Source: an uncultured Collinsella sp.
GTDB taxonomy: Bacteria > Actinomycetota > Coriobacteriia > Coriobacteriales > Coriobacteriaceae
Reading direction: 5' to 3'
NCBI GenBank assembly: GCA_900766165.1
Contig: CAAFUK010000027.1
Location: 1-43,582, forward strand
DNA length: 43,582 nucleotides
Shown: piece by piece, positions 8,215 to 15,814 of the stretch
How positions within the stretch are numbered: the first letter of the stretch is position 1
How the letters are laid out: every line of letters begins with the position of its first letter
Program-made: the position numbers and the translations under genes
The notes under the pieces: model-generated
What the model was told of the DNA's origin: nothing
What the model saw: only the letters and a program-made list of their open reading frames with translations
Database searches by the model: none

Positions 8215-9552
8215 TTAGGGAAGTTCGCGCTTGACAACCTCGACGATATCGTTAACAACGCGCTGGGTCAGCTCGTGCGTCTCCGCCTCGGCCATAACGC
8301 GAACCAGTGGCTCGGTACCGCTCGGGCGCACCAAGATGCGGCCGCGACCGTTGAGCTCCTTCTCGGCGGCAGCGACGGCGTCCCAAATGGGCTGGCAATC
8401 GTCCAGGCCGGCCTTGTTGTCCGAATGCACGTTGACGAGCACCTGCGGGTACTTCTTCATGATGCCGGCAAGGTCGGTGAGGGTGCGGCCGGTGCGCTTG
8501 AGCACGGCCAGAAGCTGCAGAGCCGTCACCAGACCGTCACCGGTGGTGTTGTGCTCCAGAAAGATGATGTGGCCGGACTGCTCGCCACCGATGACGGCAC
8601 CGTCCTCGAGCATACGCTCAAGAACATAGCGGTCGCCCACGGCGGTCTGGACCATCTCGAAGCCCTGCTCCTTCATGGCGATGGAGAAGCCCAGGTTGCA
8701 CATAACGGTCGAGACGATCTCAGAATTGGCGAGCTTGCCGCGAGCGGCCAGATCGGAGCCGCAGATGGCCAGGATGTAGTCACCATCAATCTCGTTGCCC
8801 TCACTGTCCACGAACAGCACGCGATCGGCGTCGCCGTCGTGGGCCAGGCCGATATCGGCGTGAGTGCGCAGCACGAGCTCGCGCAGGGGCTCAAGGTGCG
8901 TGGAGCCGCACTCGACGTTAATGTCGGTGCCGCAGAAATCGGTGTTGATGGCATGCACCGTGGCGCCCAGGCGCTGCAGCGCGGCAGGCGTGGTCTGGCA
9001 GGAAGCACCGTGACCGCAGTCGACGGCAACGACCAGGCCGTCGAGCTTAAGGCCGTCGAGCGTGCTGATGGCATGATCGACATAGGCCTTGCGGGCATCC
9101 TTCATCTTGATGATGTGACCCACACCGGCGCCGGTCGGCAGCGTGTCGGCAGCCATGGCCTCCTCGGACATGACCCAGGCGCTGATCTCTTCCTCAACCG
9201 CGTCGGGAAGCTTCATGCCCTTACGACTAAAGAACTTGATGCCGTTGAACTCCGGCGGATTGTGCGAAGCAGAAATGACAATGCCGCCGTCGAGCTCGTT
9301 TTGAACGGTGAGCAGTGCCACGGCCGGCGTAGGGATAACGCCGCAGCAATGCGGGCGACCGCCCTCGGCCATAATGCCGGCGGTCAGAGCACTCTCGAGC
9401 ATGGTGCCCGAAAGACGCGTATCGCGACCGATGCAAATGTCCGGGCCAAGGAACTTGGTCGCCGCGCGGCCCAGACGAAATGCAAGGTCGCACGAGAGGT
9501 CGGCGTTGGCGACGCCACGGACGCCATCGGTACCGAAGATGTTCTGGGGCAT
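8215..9552 (-). CDS. glmM: Phosphoglucosamine mutase
   Basis: Interconverts glucosamine 6-phosphate and glucosamine 1-phosphate for UDP-N-acetylglucosamine and cell-wall synthesis. It is 445 residues, normal for GlmM. The N-terminal signature is FGTDGVRG, the phosphorylated serine is S96 in ISASHNP, the magnesium site is DGDADR, the sugar-binding loop is GGEQSGH, and the C-terminal phosphate-binding loop is RPSGTEP. The start is the ATG at 9552, with GGAAGGAG 7 nt upstream, not the in-frame ATG at 9570. Facing nagB two genes downstream, it sets up synthetic and degradative use of the same hexosamine phosphate in one cluster. Confidence 0.96.
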   Translation of the reverse strand: MPQNIFGTDGVRGVANADLSCDLAFRLGRAATKFLGPDICIGRDTRLSGTMLESALTAGIMAEGGRPHCCGVIPTPAVALLTVQNELDGGIVISASHNPPEFNGIKFFSRKGMKLPDAVEEEISAWVMSEEAMAADTLPTGAGVGHIIKMKDARKAYVDHAISTLDGLKLDGLVVAVDCGHGASCQTTPAALQRLGATVHAINTDFCGTDINVECGSTHLEPLRELVLRTHADIGLAHDGDADRVLFVDSEGNEIDGDYILAICGSDLAARGKLANSEIVSTVMCNLGFSIAMKEQGFEMVQTAVGDRYVLERMLEDGAVIGGEQSGHIIFLEHNTTGDGLVTALQLLAVLKRTGRTLTDLAGIMKKYPQVLVNVHSDNKAGLDDCQPIWDAVAAAEKELNGRGRILVRPSGTEPLVRVMAEAETHELTQRVVNDIVEVVKRELP

Positions 9553-9599
9553 AGGATCGCTCCTTCCCAAGTGGGCAAAACGCAGTCGCCCACCCTAGT

Positions 9600-9645
9600 C
9601 GAAAAAGAAAAGCGGGACCCGCCGAGCAATCGGCAGGCCCCGCTT
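9600..9645 (-). terminator. Intrinsic terminator after rpsI
   Basis: On the minus strand a GC-rich stem of about 16 bp with one mismatch (AAGCGGGGCC... / ...GGTCCCGCTT) is followed by TTCTTTTTC. It starts 30 nt after the rpsI stop and separates the ribosomal operon from glmM. Confidence 0.9.
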
Positions 9646-9675
9646 GTACATTGTATCTCGTAAGGAGATAAAACC

Positions 9676-10071
<396 letters not shown>

Positions 10072-10073
10072 CT

Positions 10074-10517
10074 TTAAGCCTCCAGCTCAATCTTCGTGGG
10101 GTTCTGGGCAGCGTGCGGATGCTCGGCACCAGCGTAGACCTTAAGCTTGGTCATCTGGGCACGGCCGAGGGTGGTCTTGGGCAGCATGCCGCGAACGGCG
10201 CGCTCGATGACCTTCTCCGGGTGCTTCTCCATAGCCTGGCGGAAGCTCTCAGCCTTGAGGCCGCCGTTGTAGCCGCTGTGGCGATAATAGGTCTTCGTGT
10301 CGGCCTTGTTACCGGTAAGCTGGACCTTATCGGCGTTGATGACGACAACGAAGTCGCCGCAGTCGCTGTTGGGCGTGAACTGGGGCTTGTTCTTACCGCG
10401 CAGGATCATTGCGATCTGGGTGGCAAGACGGCCCAGGACAGCACCATCGGCGTCGACGAGAACCCAGTTGCGCTGGACCTCGCCCTGCTTGGCGTAGTGA
10501 GTCGATTTCGAAATCAC
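10074..10517 (-). CDS. rplM: 50S ribosomal protein L13
   Basis: A 147-residue L13 (uL13). Family features are NWVLVDADGAVLGRLATQIAMILRGK, the FVVVINADKVQLTGNK segment, and AVRGMLPKTTLGRAQMTKLKVYAGAEHPH. The start codon is GTG at 10517, supported by GGAGGAG with 5 nt spacing. It is the first gene of the classic rplM-rpsI pair. The leader of about 65 nt holds a small CAGAG/CTCTG hairpin. Confidence 0.98.
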   Translation of the reverse strand: MISKSTHYAKQGEVQRNWVLVDADGAVLGRLATQIAMILRGKNKPQFTPNSDCGDFVVVINADKVQLTGNKADTKTYYRHSGYNGGLKAESFRQAMEKHPEKVIERAVRGMLPKTTLGRAQMTKLKVYAGAEHPHAAQNPTKIELEA

Positions 10518-10583
10518 TTAGACTCCTCCATGTACAGTACGTGTTGTTACAGAGATTCACGGGGCTCTGCAAGTAACCCGTCC

Positions 10584-10611
10584 ATATTACCCCGCTCGCC
10601 GCCCGAGTCAA
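10584..10611 (-). promoter_or_regulatory. Sigma-70-type promoter of rplM-rpsI
   Basis: On the minus strand TTGACT (-35, 10606-10611) and TAATAT (-10, 10584-10589) are separated by 16 nt. This is the best housekeeping-promoter match in the window and lies about 65 nt before the rplM start codon. Confidence 0.75.
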
Positions 10612-10674
10612 CAGGTATTTTGGCTCCGACCAGAGTTTCTGCACATGTCATCCATGGGTCATGACGTCGCGACA

Positions 10675-11553
10675 CTAGCGCTCGACAAATGCCTCGATAT
10701 CGCTCAGTAGGCGCTTTGCCTCCTGGCGACCCTGAATATACAGGTCGAGCAGCTTTGCCGGATCGTGTTCGACATGGCCGACCTCGACCGGCTTTTGCGG
10801 AGCAACGACCAACGCACGGCCCTCGCGCTCATACTTCCACAGGTGCATGCGCTGGATGTTATAGCGGTCGTGGCGCGTCTCGATAGCCTCGAGCAGGTAG
10901 GGGTAGTCGGCATAGCGAGCACGTGCGGCGGGCATAAACTCGTAGGGCTTTTTCTCGTACGAGCGGTCCTGCGTGACAATGACAACCGCGCGATTGAAGC
11001 CCGCTTCCTCCAGCACATGCTCGATAGGAACCGAATCGGCTACGCCGCCGTCGACGTATTTGTGCCCGTCTATCTCGACCGGCGGCGTCACCAGCGGCAG
11101 TGACGTCGAGGCGCGCACGGCGTCAAGGTCAAGTACGGCGCTTTTGACCGGCAGGTACGTGGCGGTTCCAAAGAGCATGTCCGTCGCGACGGCGTACATC
11201 TCGATGGGGCTCGCGTCGAACGTTTCGTTGTCGAAGGGGTCCAGGCGGTCCTGGACATCGTTGAAGATAAAGTCGTAACCCACGATGGAGCCCGTGGACG
11301 CAAACGATGCGGCGCCCATGAAGCGGTTGTCGTTGCAGAAAGCCAGGTTGATGCGGTTGGCACGGCCGATCTGGTGCGACTTGTAGTTTACGCCGTTGAG
11401 GGCGCCGGCCGATACGCCATATACCGCCGGAATCTCGACGCCGGCCTCCATGAGAACGTCGAGCACGCCGGCGGTAAATTGCCCGCGGAAGCTGCCGCCC
11501 TCCAGAACGAGCGCGACCTTGCCGGCGTTCTTTGCCTTATCTTCTGCAGTCAT
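10675..11553 (-). CDS. Patatin-like phospholipase family protein
   Basis: A 292-residue serine hydrolase with the patatin Ser-Asp dyad. The oxyanion loop is LEGGSFRGQFTAG, the nucleophile is S48 in GVSAG (46-50), and the partner aspartate is D168 in VDGGVADSVP. There is no signal peptide or membrane segment, so it is probably cytoplasmic or peripheral, acting on acyl esters of lipids. It resembles the YjjU-type bacterial patatins in length and in the C-terminal part. Start ATG with an excellent AGGAGG site. It stands alone downstream of the tandem-repeat region. Confidence 0.9.
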   Translation of the reverse strand: MTAEDKAKNAGKVALVLEGGSFRGQFTAGVLDVLMEAGVEIPAVYGVSAGALNGVNYKSHQIGRANRINLAFCNDNRFMGAASFASTGSIVGYDFIFNDVQDRLDPFDNETFDASPIEMYAVATDMLFGTATYLPVKSAVLDLDAVRASTSLPLVTPPVEIDGHKYVDGGVADSVPIEHVLEEAGFNRAVVIVTQDRSYEKKPYEFMPAARARYADYPYLLEAIETRHDRYNIQRMHLWKYEREGRALVVAPQKPVEVGHVEHDPAKLLDLYIQGRQEAKRLLSDIEAFVER

Positions 11554-11645
11554 ATTGACCTCCTGCGATTGCGTTTTGGCTTTCTTCTACCCAGTTTTGG
11601 AATGGAGGGCGCATAGGTTTTGGAGTTGAGAAGATGGAGCGGATA

Positions 11646-11901
11646 GCGCGTCCCAGTTTGAGGCGGGATTCCGGGACGCGCTTTCCGCTTGGACTGCCGT
11701 TGGGAAAGCGCGTCCCGTTCTGAGCGCGGATTCCGGGATGAGCTTTCCGCCAACAGCCCATCCGGAAAATGCATCCCATTCCGAATGAGGATTCCGGGAT
11801 GCGGTTTCCACTTGATGTGCCATCCGGAAACCACGTCCCAGTCTGAGTGCGGACTCCGGGACGCACTTTCCGCCTGGGCCGCCATTGGGAAAGCGCGTCC
11901 C
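11646..11901. repeat. 62-bp degenerate tandem repeat with palindromic units
   Basis: Four units plus the start of a fifth. The TCCC near the start of each unit falls at 11651, 11713, 11774, 11836 and 11898, so the period is 62, 61, 62 and 62 bp. Each unit carries two hairpin-forming pairs: GCGTCCC with GGGACGC around GAGxGCGGATTCC, and CTTTCC with GGAAAG around a variable middle. Units differ by several substitutions that often keep the pairs. It lies about 90 bp upstream of the patatin gene. A period that is not a multiple of three makes a coding role unlikely. Together with the 47-bp repeats it fills the gene-free 11554-12183. Confidence 0.85.
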
Positions 11902-11917
11902 ACCCTGCGTTGCCGTA

Positions 11918-12174
11918 GCGTTTTCTTTACGCCCGCGCCCTGCACAGAGTTCGATTCTCCGCGGGTTTGGGGTTCCGTTGATGCGGCGCATGGCAGGCTG
12001 AGATTCGATAACATCGCATCCGTTTTGAGTCGGAAGTTTGCGCGGAGAATCCGCGTATTTGCTTCGCAAATCCGCACCGGCTTCGGCCGCCTGCCGGCGT
12101 CCTCGCCCGCGGGCTAAAAACGCTTACGCGTTTTCTTTACGCCCGCGCCCTGCATAGAGTTCGATTCTCCGCGG
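11918..12174. repeat. 47-bp direct repeat pair carrying a tmRNA T-arm-like sequence
   Basis: Copies at 11918-11964 and 12128-12174 match at 46 of 47 positions. Each ends with AGAGTTCGATTCTCCGCGG. The core GAGTTCGATTCTCCGCG is identical to the T arm and acceptor start of the nearby tmRNA, but is on the plus strand while tmRNA is on the minus strand. The 163-bp spacer holds a hairpin GCGTATTTGC / GCAAATCCGC (one mismatch, 12053-12075). The arrangement recalls degenerate attachment sites left by an element that targets ssrA, but no integrase is present. Confidence 0.7.
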
Positions 12175-12183
12175 TACGAACAA

Positions 12184-12220
12184 GAAAAAAAATAGCAGGT
12201 AGATATGGGTATCTACCTGC
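12184..12220 (-). terminator. Intrinsic terminator of tmRNA
   Basis: On the minus strand a perfect 11-bp stem GCAGGTAGATA / TATCTACCTGC with a 4-nt loop is followed by TATTTTTTTTC. It begins 10 nt after the tmRNA CCA end. Confidence 0.95.
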
Positions 12221-12230
12221 CTGTTACTTA

Positions 12231-12594
12231 TGGTGGAGGCGCGGAGAATCGAACTCCGGTCCACGAAAGCCCCCTGATTGGCATCTCCAAGCTCAGTCGC
12301 TGGTTTTGTCTCGGACGCTTTGCGCGCAGCGACACGCTCGCGGTGTCCTAACCGGTTCGGTCTTAGCCTGCGCCATACCGATTACGTTCGCAGGAGCATT
12401 CCCCTAAAATGACGTCGCGCCGGTGTCGGGGAAATCACCGGGTTGACGCGCCGCTATAAACTAAGCAGCGAGAGCCATAGGCTCAAAAGAAGAGTTGTTG
12501 TCAATTCAATTTGACGGTACCCCTGTTTAACGAGGCGAGGAGACCTCGGCTTGCTTCCTCTCTCAGAGCTATCGTGTCGAAACCAGTCGCCCCC
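12231..12594 (-). ncRNA. ssrA: Transfer-messenger RNA (tmRNA)
   Basis: A 364-nt tmRNA that rescues stalled ribosomes. The 5' end (12594) reads GGGGGCGACTGGTTTCGACA, the 3' end reads GGAGTTCGATTCTCC then CGCCTCCACCA. The 5' GGGGGCG pairs with 3' CGCCTCC to make the acceptor stem, and the T arm GGAG-TTCGATT-CTCC is intact. The CCA is encoded. The tag reading frame (12502 down to the TAG at 12461-12463) gives DNNSSFEPMALAA, ending in the expected ALAA-type degradation signal; the alanine charged on tmRNA would precede it. A strong terminator follows. The exact resume codon is my reading of the GAC; an earlier one is possible. Confidence 0.95.
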
Positions 12595-12831
12595 GAATGC
12601 CGGGAAAGTCTGGATGGCATTGGGCACGAGCACCCAACACCCGTCGACTTTTCAAGGAACATACGGGGCGAGCCCCGCTTGTGGAGTGTTATCTTACCAC
12701 GTTCTGAAAGCGGACAGCTGTTCTATGCACGAGCTGTGAAGACCCCAATGTGCGCTGCACTTCGCACTTTTGCCACCAATCGCGTCACGTATATTTTCGC
12801 CAAGCACAATTGACCCGTCGAAAGGACCGTT

Positions 12832-13266
12832 ATGGATACCAAGCAGCAACTCGTCAATGCCCTCGCAGGCCTGGGCTCAACCATTACCGAAGCTATGGAT
12901 GTCATCGAGGGCTTTGTCCCCTGCGGGCATCCCGCCCTCACAGTATCGAACGCACTCGTCGCGCTGGACGCCGACGATGATGTTGCTCTCGCCCAGCAGC
13001 TCGAGACCGTCGAGAGCTTTATCGACCACGTGAGTGAGAACCGCGGCGTGTCCGCCTACCACGGCATCGAGGTCGAGCTCGCGGGTCCCAAAGCCGACTT
13101 GCTCGCAGCAATCCGCGAGGTAGGCGCCCTCATGCAGACCGCAGGCGTCAAGAACACCCAGGTCAACGAGTGGGTCTACCGCAGTCTGGCAGCACTCGAC
13201 AGCTCCAACGAAAAGGCAGCCGAGCAGCTCACCGAAGTCCCCGCCATCAAAGCTGCACTTGCCTAA
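12832..13266 (+). CDS. Hypothetical 144-residue helical protein
   Basis: I do not recognise this family. The protein is acidic and predicted to be mostly alpha-helical, with alanine- and leucine-rich stretches, no signal peptide and no membrane segment. A single Cys-Gly-His (PCGHPALTVSNALVALDADDD) near residue 31 is its only distinctive motif. Codon use is GC-rich as in its neighbours, and GAAAGGA lies 5 nt before the ATG, so it is very likely a real gene. It is divergent from tmRNA and convergent with the P-type ATPase. A nested hairpin (CTGCA / TGCAG around GGCGGT / ACCGCC, 13274-13307) follows its stop and may help end both transcripts, though it lacks a T tract. Confidence 0.75.
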   Translation: MDTKQQLVNALAGLGSTITEAMDVIEGFVPCGHPALTVSNALVALDADDDVALAQQLETVESFIDHVSENRGVSAYHGIEVELAGPKADLLAAIREVGALMQTAGVKNTQVNEWVYRSLAALDSSNEKAAEQLTEVPAIKAALA

Positions 13267-13330
13267 AAAGGCCTGCACCCTGGCGGTTGCGGTACCGCCC
13301 GAATGCAGACCATAAGCTCAATCGAAAACC

Positions 13331-15406
13331 CTAACGAAGATACGCTTTCGCGTTGCTCAGGCTGTAGGCAATCGTCGAGCCATTGTGCAGCAACGACGAC
13401 GCCTGCGGGGTAATCGCGCCGGTAATGCCCAGCGCCAGGAGCGCTGAGTTGGTGAGCATCACCTTAGAGTAGGAGCTCGTCAGACGATCAACGAGGCCCT
13501 GGCTCATGCGGCGCAGGCGCACGATCGCGGCGAGATCCGTATCAGTCAGGATGATATCGGCGACCTCCTTGGCGATGTCGCTTCCGCCACCCATCGCCAG
13601 GCCCACGTCGGCCAAACCGAGCGCCGGCGAATCGTTGACGCCGTCGCCCACCATGGCAACATGGCGCCCCTCGCTCTTAATGTGCTCCACATAAGCGTAC
13701 TTGTCCTCGGGCAGCAGCTCGGCCTTAAACTCGTCGACCCCTGCCTCTCGCGCAATGCGCTCGGCCGTGCGCTCGGAGTCGCCCGTGAGCATAACGACAT
13801 GCTTGACGCCAAGCGCATGCAGGTCGGCGATGGCCTCGCGGACCCCGGGCTTGAGCGGATCCTCGATGCCGAGCACGCCCACGACCGTGCCGTCGACCGC
13901 CAGATACAACGGCGACAAGCCCTGCATCTGGAACTCGATTTGCTCCTTGATGTCGGACTCGAGCTGCGCACCCTCGTCCTCAAATACAAAGTGCGCGGAA
14001 CCGACGATGGCGCGACGCCCTTCAATGGACGAAGCGATGCCGTGCGCCACGATGTACTCGACGGCAGCATGGCGCTCGCGATGCTCGAGCTCGCGCTCGC
14101 GTGCCGCATTGACCACGGCGCGTGCCACCGGATGCGGGAAATGCTCCTCTAAGCAGGCGGAAAGGCGCAGAACCTCGTCCTCGCTCCAGCCATCGGTGGT
14201 GAGCACGCAGGCAAGACGCGGCTGCGCCTCGGTGAGCGTGCCGGTCTTATCAAACACGATGGTATCGGCCTTGGCAAACGACTCAAAGTACTTCGCGCCC
14301 TTGACCATGACGCCCATCTTGGCAGCATCGCTCATGGCAGTCATGACAGCAACGGAACCCGTGAGCTTGAGTGCGCACGAGTAGTCGACCATCAGTGCCG
14401 CTGAGGTCTTGATGAGGCTGCGGGTGGTAAGCGCAACCAGGCCCGAGAGCAGGAAGTTCCACGGGACGATCTTGTTGGCGAGGTCTTCCATGTGCGACTG
14501 GCCCTCGGACTTGAGCGAATCGGCCGTCTGCACGAGCGAGACGATCGAGCGGAGCTTGGTCTGCGCCGTGTTGGCGCGCACGCGCACCAAGATGCTGCCG
14601 TCTTCCACGACGGTACCGGCGAACACATCGTCGCCCACGCTTCGCTCGACGGCCAGCGGCTCGCCGGTCAGGGTCGCCTGGTTGACCATAGCGCTCCCCT
14701 GCTCGACAACACCGTCGATGCAAATGGACATGCCAGTGCGCACGGCGACCAAATCGCCGGGCTCGAGCTCGGTCGCGGCAACGCTTACCTCGGTGTCGCC
14801 GACAACCTTTTGCGCCTTGTCGGGCACATCGAGCAGCGAGTTGATGAGCTCGTTTTCGCTCATGGCGCGAGTGTAGTCCTCGAGCAGCTCGCCCACGTTG
14901 AGCAAGAACATTGTCTGGCCCGCGGTGTCGACATCACGCTTGACGAACGAAATGCCGATGGCCGAAGCGTCGAGCACAGGAACGGTCAGGCGCGGCTGTG
15001 CCAGCTCATGAAGGGCAGCGCGCAAAAATGCCATGTAACCGGCCACGACAAACACCGCACGCAGAGGCGTCGGCAAGAACCAACGGCGCGCGTAGTGGGC
15101 GCCGATAAGTGTGGCAAGATCCATGACGAGCTTGTGCTTGCGCGGCTCGAGTTGCATCACGTAGCCCGACTTGGCATCGGCGATAGCTTGAGCATCGAGC
15201 GCGCCCAAGGCATCGAGCACGCTCGCGCGGCGCGGCTCGTCGTACTCCAGCGCCATCTGGCCAATGCGGCCATACACGCGCACCTTGCGCACGCCATCGA
15301 TGTCGCCGCCAAGCTTTAGAAGCGCATCGAGATCGTTCTCTGGCACAGGACCCGCCAACTGAAGGCGGGTCCTGCCAGGGATCTCGCTGATAATCGAGAA
15401 TCTCAT
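13331..15406 (-). CDS. P1B-type heavy-metal-translocating ATPase
   Basis: A 691-residue metal-transporting P-type ATPase of the membrane. In order: an N-terminal region shaped like a heavy-metal domain but without a CxxC (residues 1-80), membrane segments from about 95, the actuator loop with TGEP (247-250), transmembrane metal motif YSCALKL (SCA at 343-345 instead of the CPC of copper pumps), phosphorylated D386 in DKTGTLT, HP motif HFPHPVA, nucleotide-binding GDGVNDSPAL, and C-terminal helices. SCA-type pumps do not match the classical copper or zinc signatures, so the metal is uncertain. It follows a DUF6110 gene by 18 nt, a pairing seen with this class of pump. Confidence 0.92.
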   Translation of the reverse strand: MRFSIISEIPGRTRLQLAGPVPENDLDALLKLGGDIDGVRKVRVYGRIGQMALEYDEPRRASVLDALGALDAQAIADAKSGYVMQLEPRKHKLVMDLATLIGAHYARRWFLPTPLRAVFVVAGYMAFLRAALHELAQPRLTVPVLDASAIGISFVKRDVDTAGQTMFLLNVGELLEDYTRAMSENELINSLLDVPDKAQKVVGDTEVSVAATELEPGDLVAVRTGMSICIDGVVEQGSAMVNQATLTGEPLAVERSVGDDVFAGTVVEDGSILVRVRANTAQTKLRSIVSLVQTADSLKSEGQSHMEDLANKIVPWNFLLSGLVALTTRSLIKTSAALMVDYSCALKLTGSVAVMTAMSDAAKMGVMVKGAKYFESFAKADTIVFDKTGTLTEAQPRLACVLTTDGWSEDEVLRLSACLEEHFPHPVARAVVNAARERELEHRERHAAVEYIVAHGIASSIEGRRAIVGSAHFVFEDEGAQLESDIKEQIEFQMQGLSPLYLAVDGTVVGVLGIEDPLKPGVREAIADLHALGVKHVVMLTGDSERTAERIAREAGVDEFKAELLPEDKYAYVEHIKSEGRHVAMVGDGVNDSPALGLADVGLAMGGGSDIAKEVADIILTDTDLAAIVRLRRMSQGLVDRLTSSYSKVMLTNSALLALGITGAITPQASSLLHNGSTIAYSLSNAKAYLR

Positions 15407-15424
15407 AGTTTGTGCCTGGGAGCG

Positions 15425-15670
15425 CTACTCGGCTGCCTCGTCAGCAGCGGCCTCGCTCTGGGTGATGTAAGCAGCCTCGGCAACCATGTCGTCGACATTA
15501 GCCTTGGCCTGCTCGACCATGTCCTGGTAGCCGTTCTTGATGCGCATGCCGCACGCGATACCCTGCACGCAGGCATTCTTTACCGGAGCGCTGGTAAGCA
15601 GCTTGATGCCGGCCGTGCCAAGCAGAAAACCGCCACCGACAAGCAGGGCGTTAAACGTCGACTTCTTCAT
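15425..15670 (-). CDS. DUF6110 family small membrane protein
   Basis: An 81-residue protein with one N-terminal hydrophobic helix (ALLVGGGFLLGTAGIKLL) rich in glycines, followed by a soluble tail with two cysteines (KNACVQGIACGMRIKNGY) and a helical acidic end (DDMVAEAAYITQSEAAADEAAE). The glycine pattern GGxxxGTxGxKxL and the tail match DUF6110, which is commonly encoded beside P1B ATPases. A role as an accessory subunit or metal-binding partner is inference. The start is the ATG at 15670 with AAGGGAG upstream; the open frame runs on to 15727 but that extension (MNSGAKAPCRACAAKGRSN) lacks a ribosome site. Confidence 0.75.
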   Translation of the reverse strand: MKKSTFNALLVGGGFLLGTAGIKLLTSAPVKNACVQGIACGMRIKNGYQDMVEQAKANVDDMVAEAAYITQSEAAADEAAE

Positions 15671-15753
15671 GTTGCTTCTCCCTTTTGCCGCACAAGCGCG
15701 GCATGGTGCCTTAGCACCCGAGTTCATTAGTTTGCTCGAGCACGCTTTGAGAC

Positions 15754-15796
15754 TAGTTTAGTCGAACTATTATGGTCAACCAAAGTTAACCTTTGG
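15754..15796 (-). promoter_or_regulatory. Palindromic operator-like sites upstream of the metal ATPase operon
   Basis: Two short palindromes flank a TTGACC: TAGTT-6-AACTA (15754-15769) and CCAAAG-TTAAC-CTTTGG (15780-15796). They lie 85-125 nt before the DUF6110 start, in the position expected for a metal-responsive repressor such as a DtxR/MntR-type protein. No regulator is encoded next to them and the match to any known operator is not clear. Confidence 0.35.
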
Positions 15797-15814
15797 AAAT
15801 CTTGGTCCCCTTTT

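Noticed and set aside
11646..11901. CRISPR array
   Set aside because: Units are contiguous and degenerate, with no unique spacers and no cas genes in the window.
11537..12077. Minus-strand frames with repeated PGIRAQNGTRFPNG-like segments
   Set aside because: The 62-bp repeat shifts frame at every unit, so no protein repeat is conserved. There is no ribosome site.
12156..12174. A tRNA gene on the plus strand ending near GAGTTCGATTCTCCGCGG
   Set aside because: Only a T-arm-like segment is present; there is no acceptor, D or anticodon arm upstream and no CCA.
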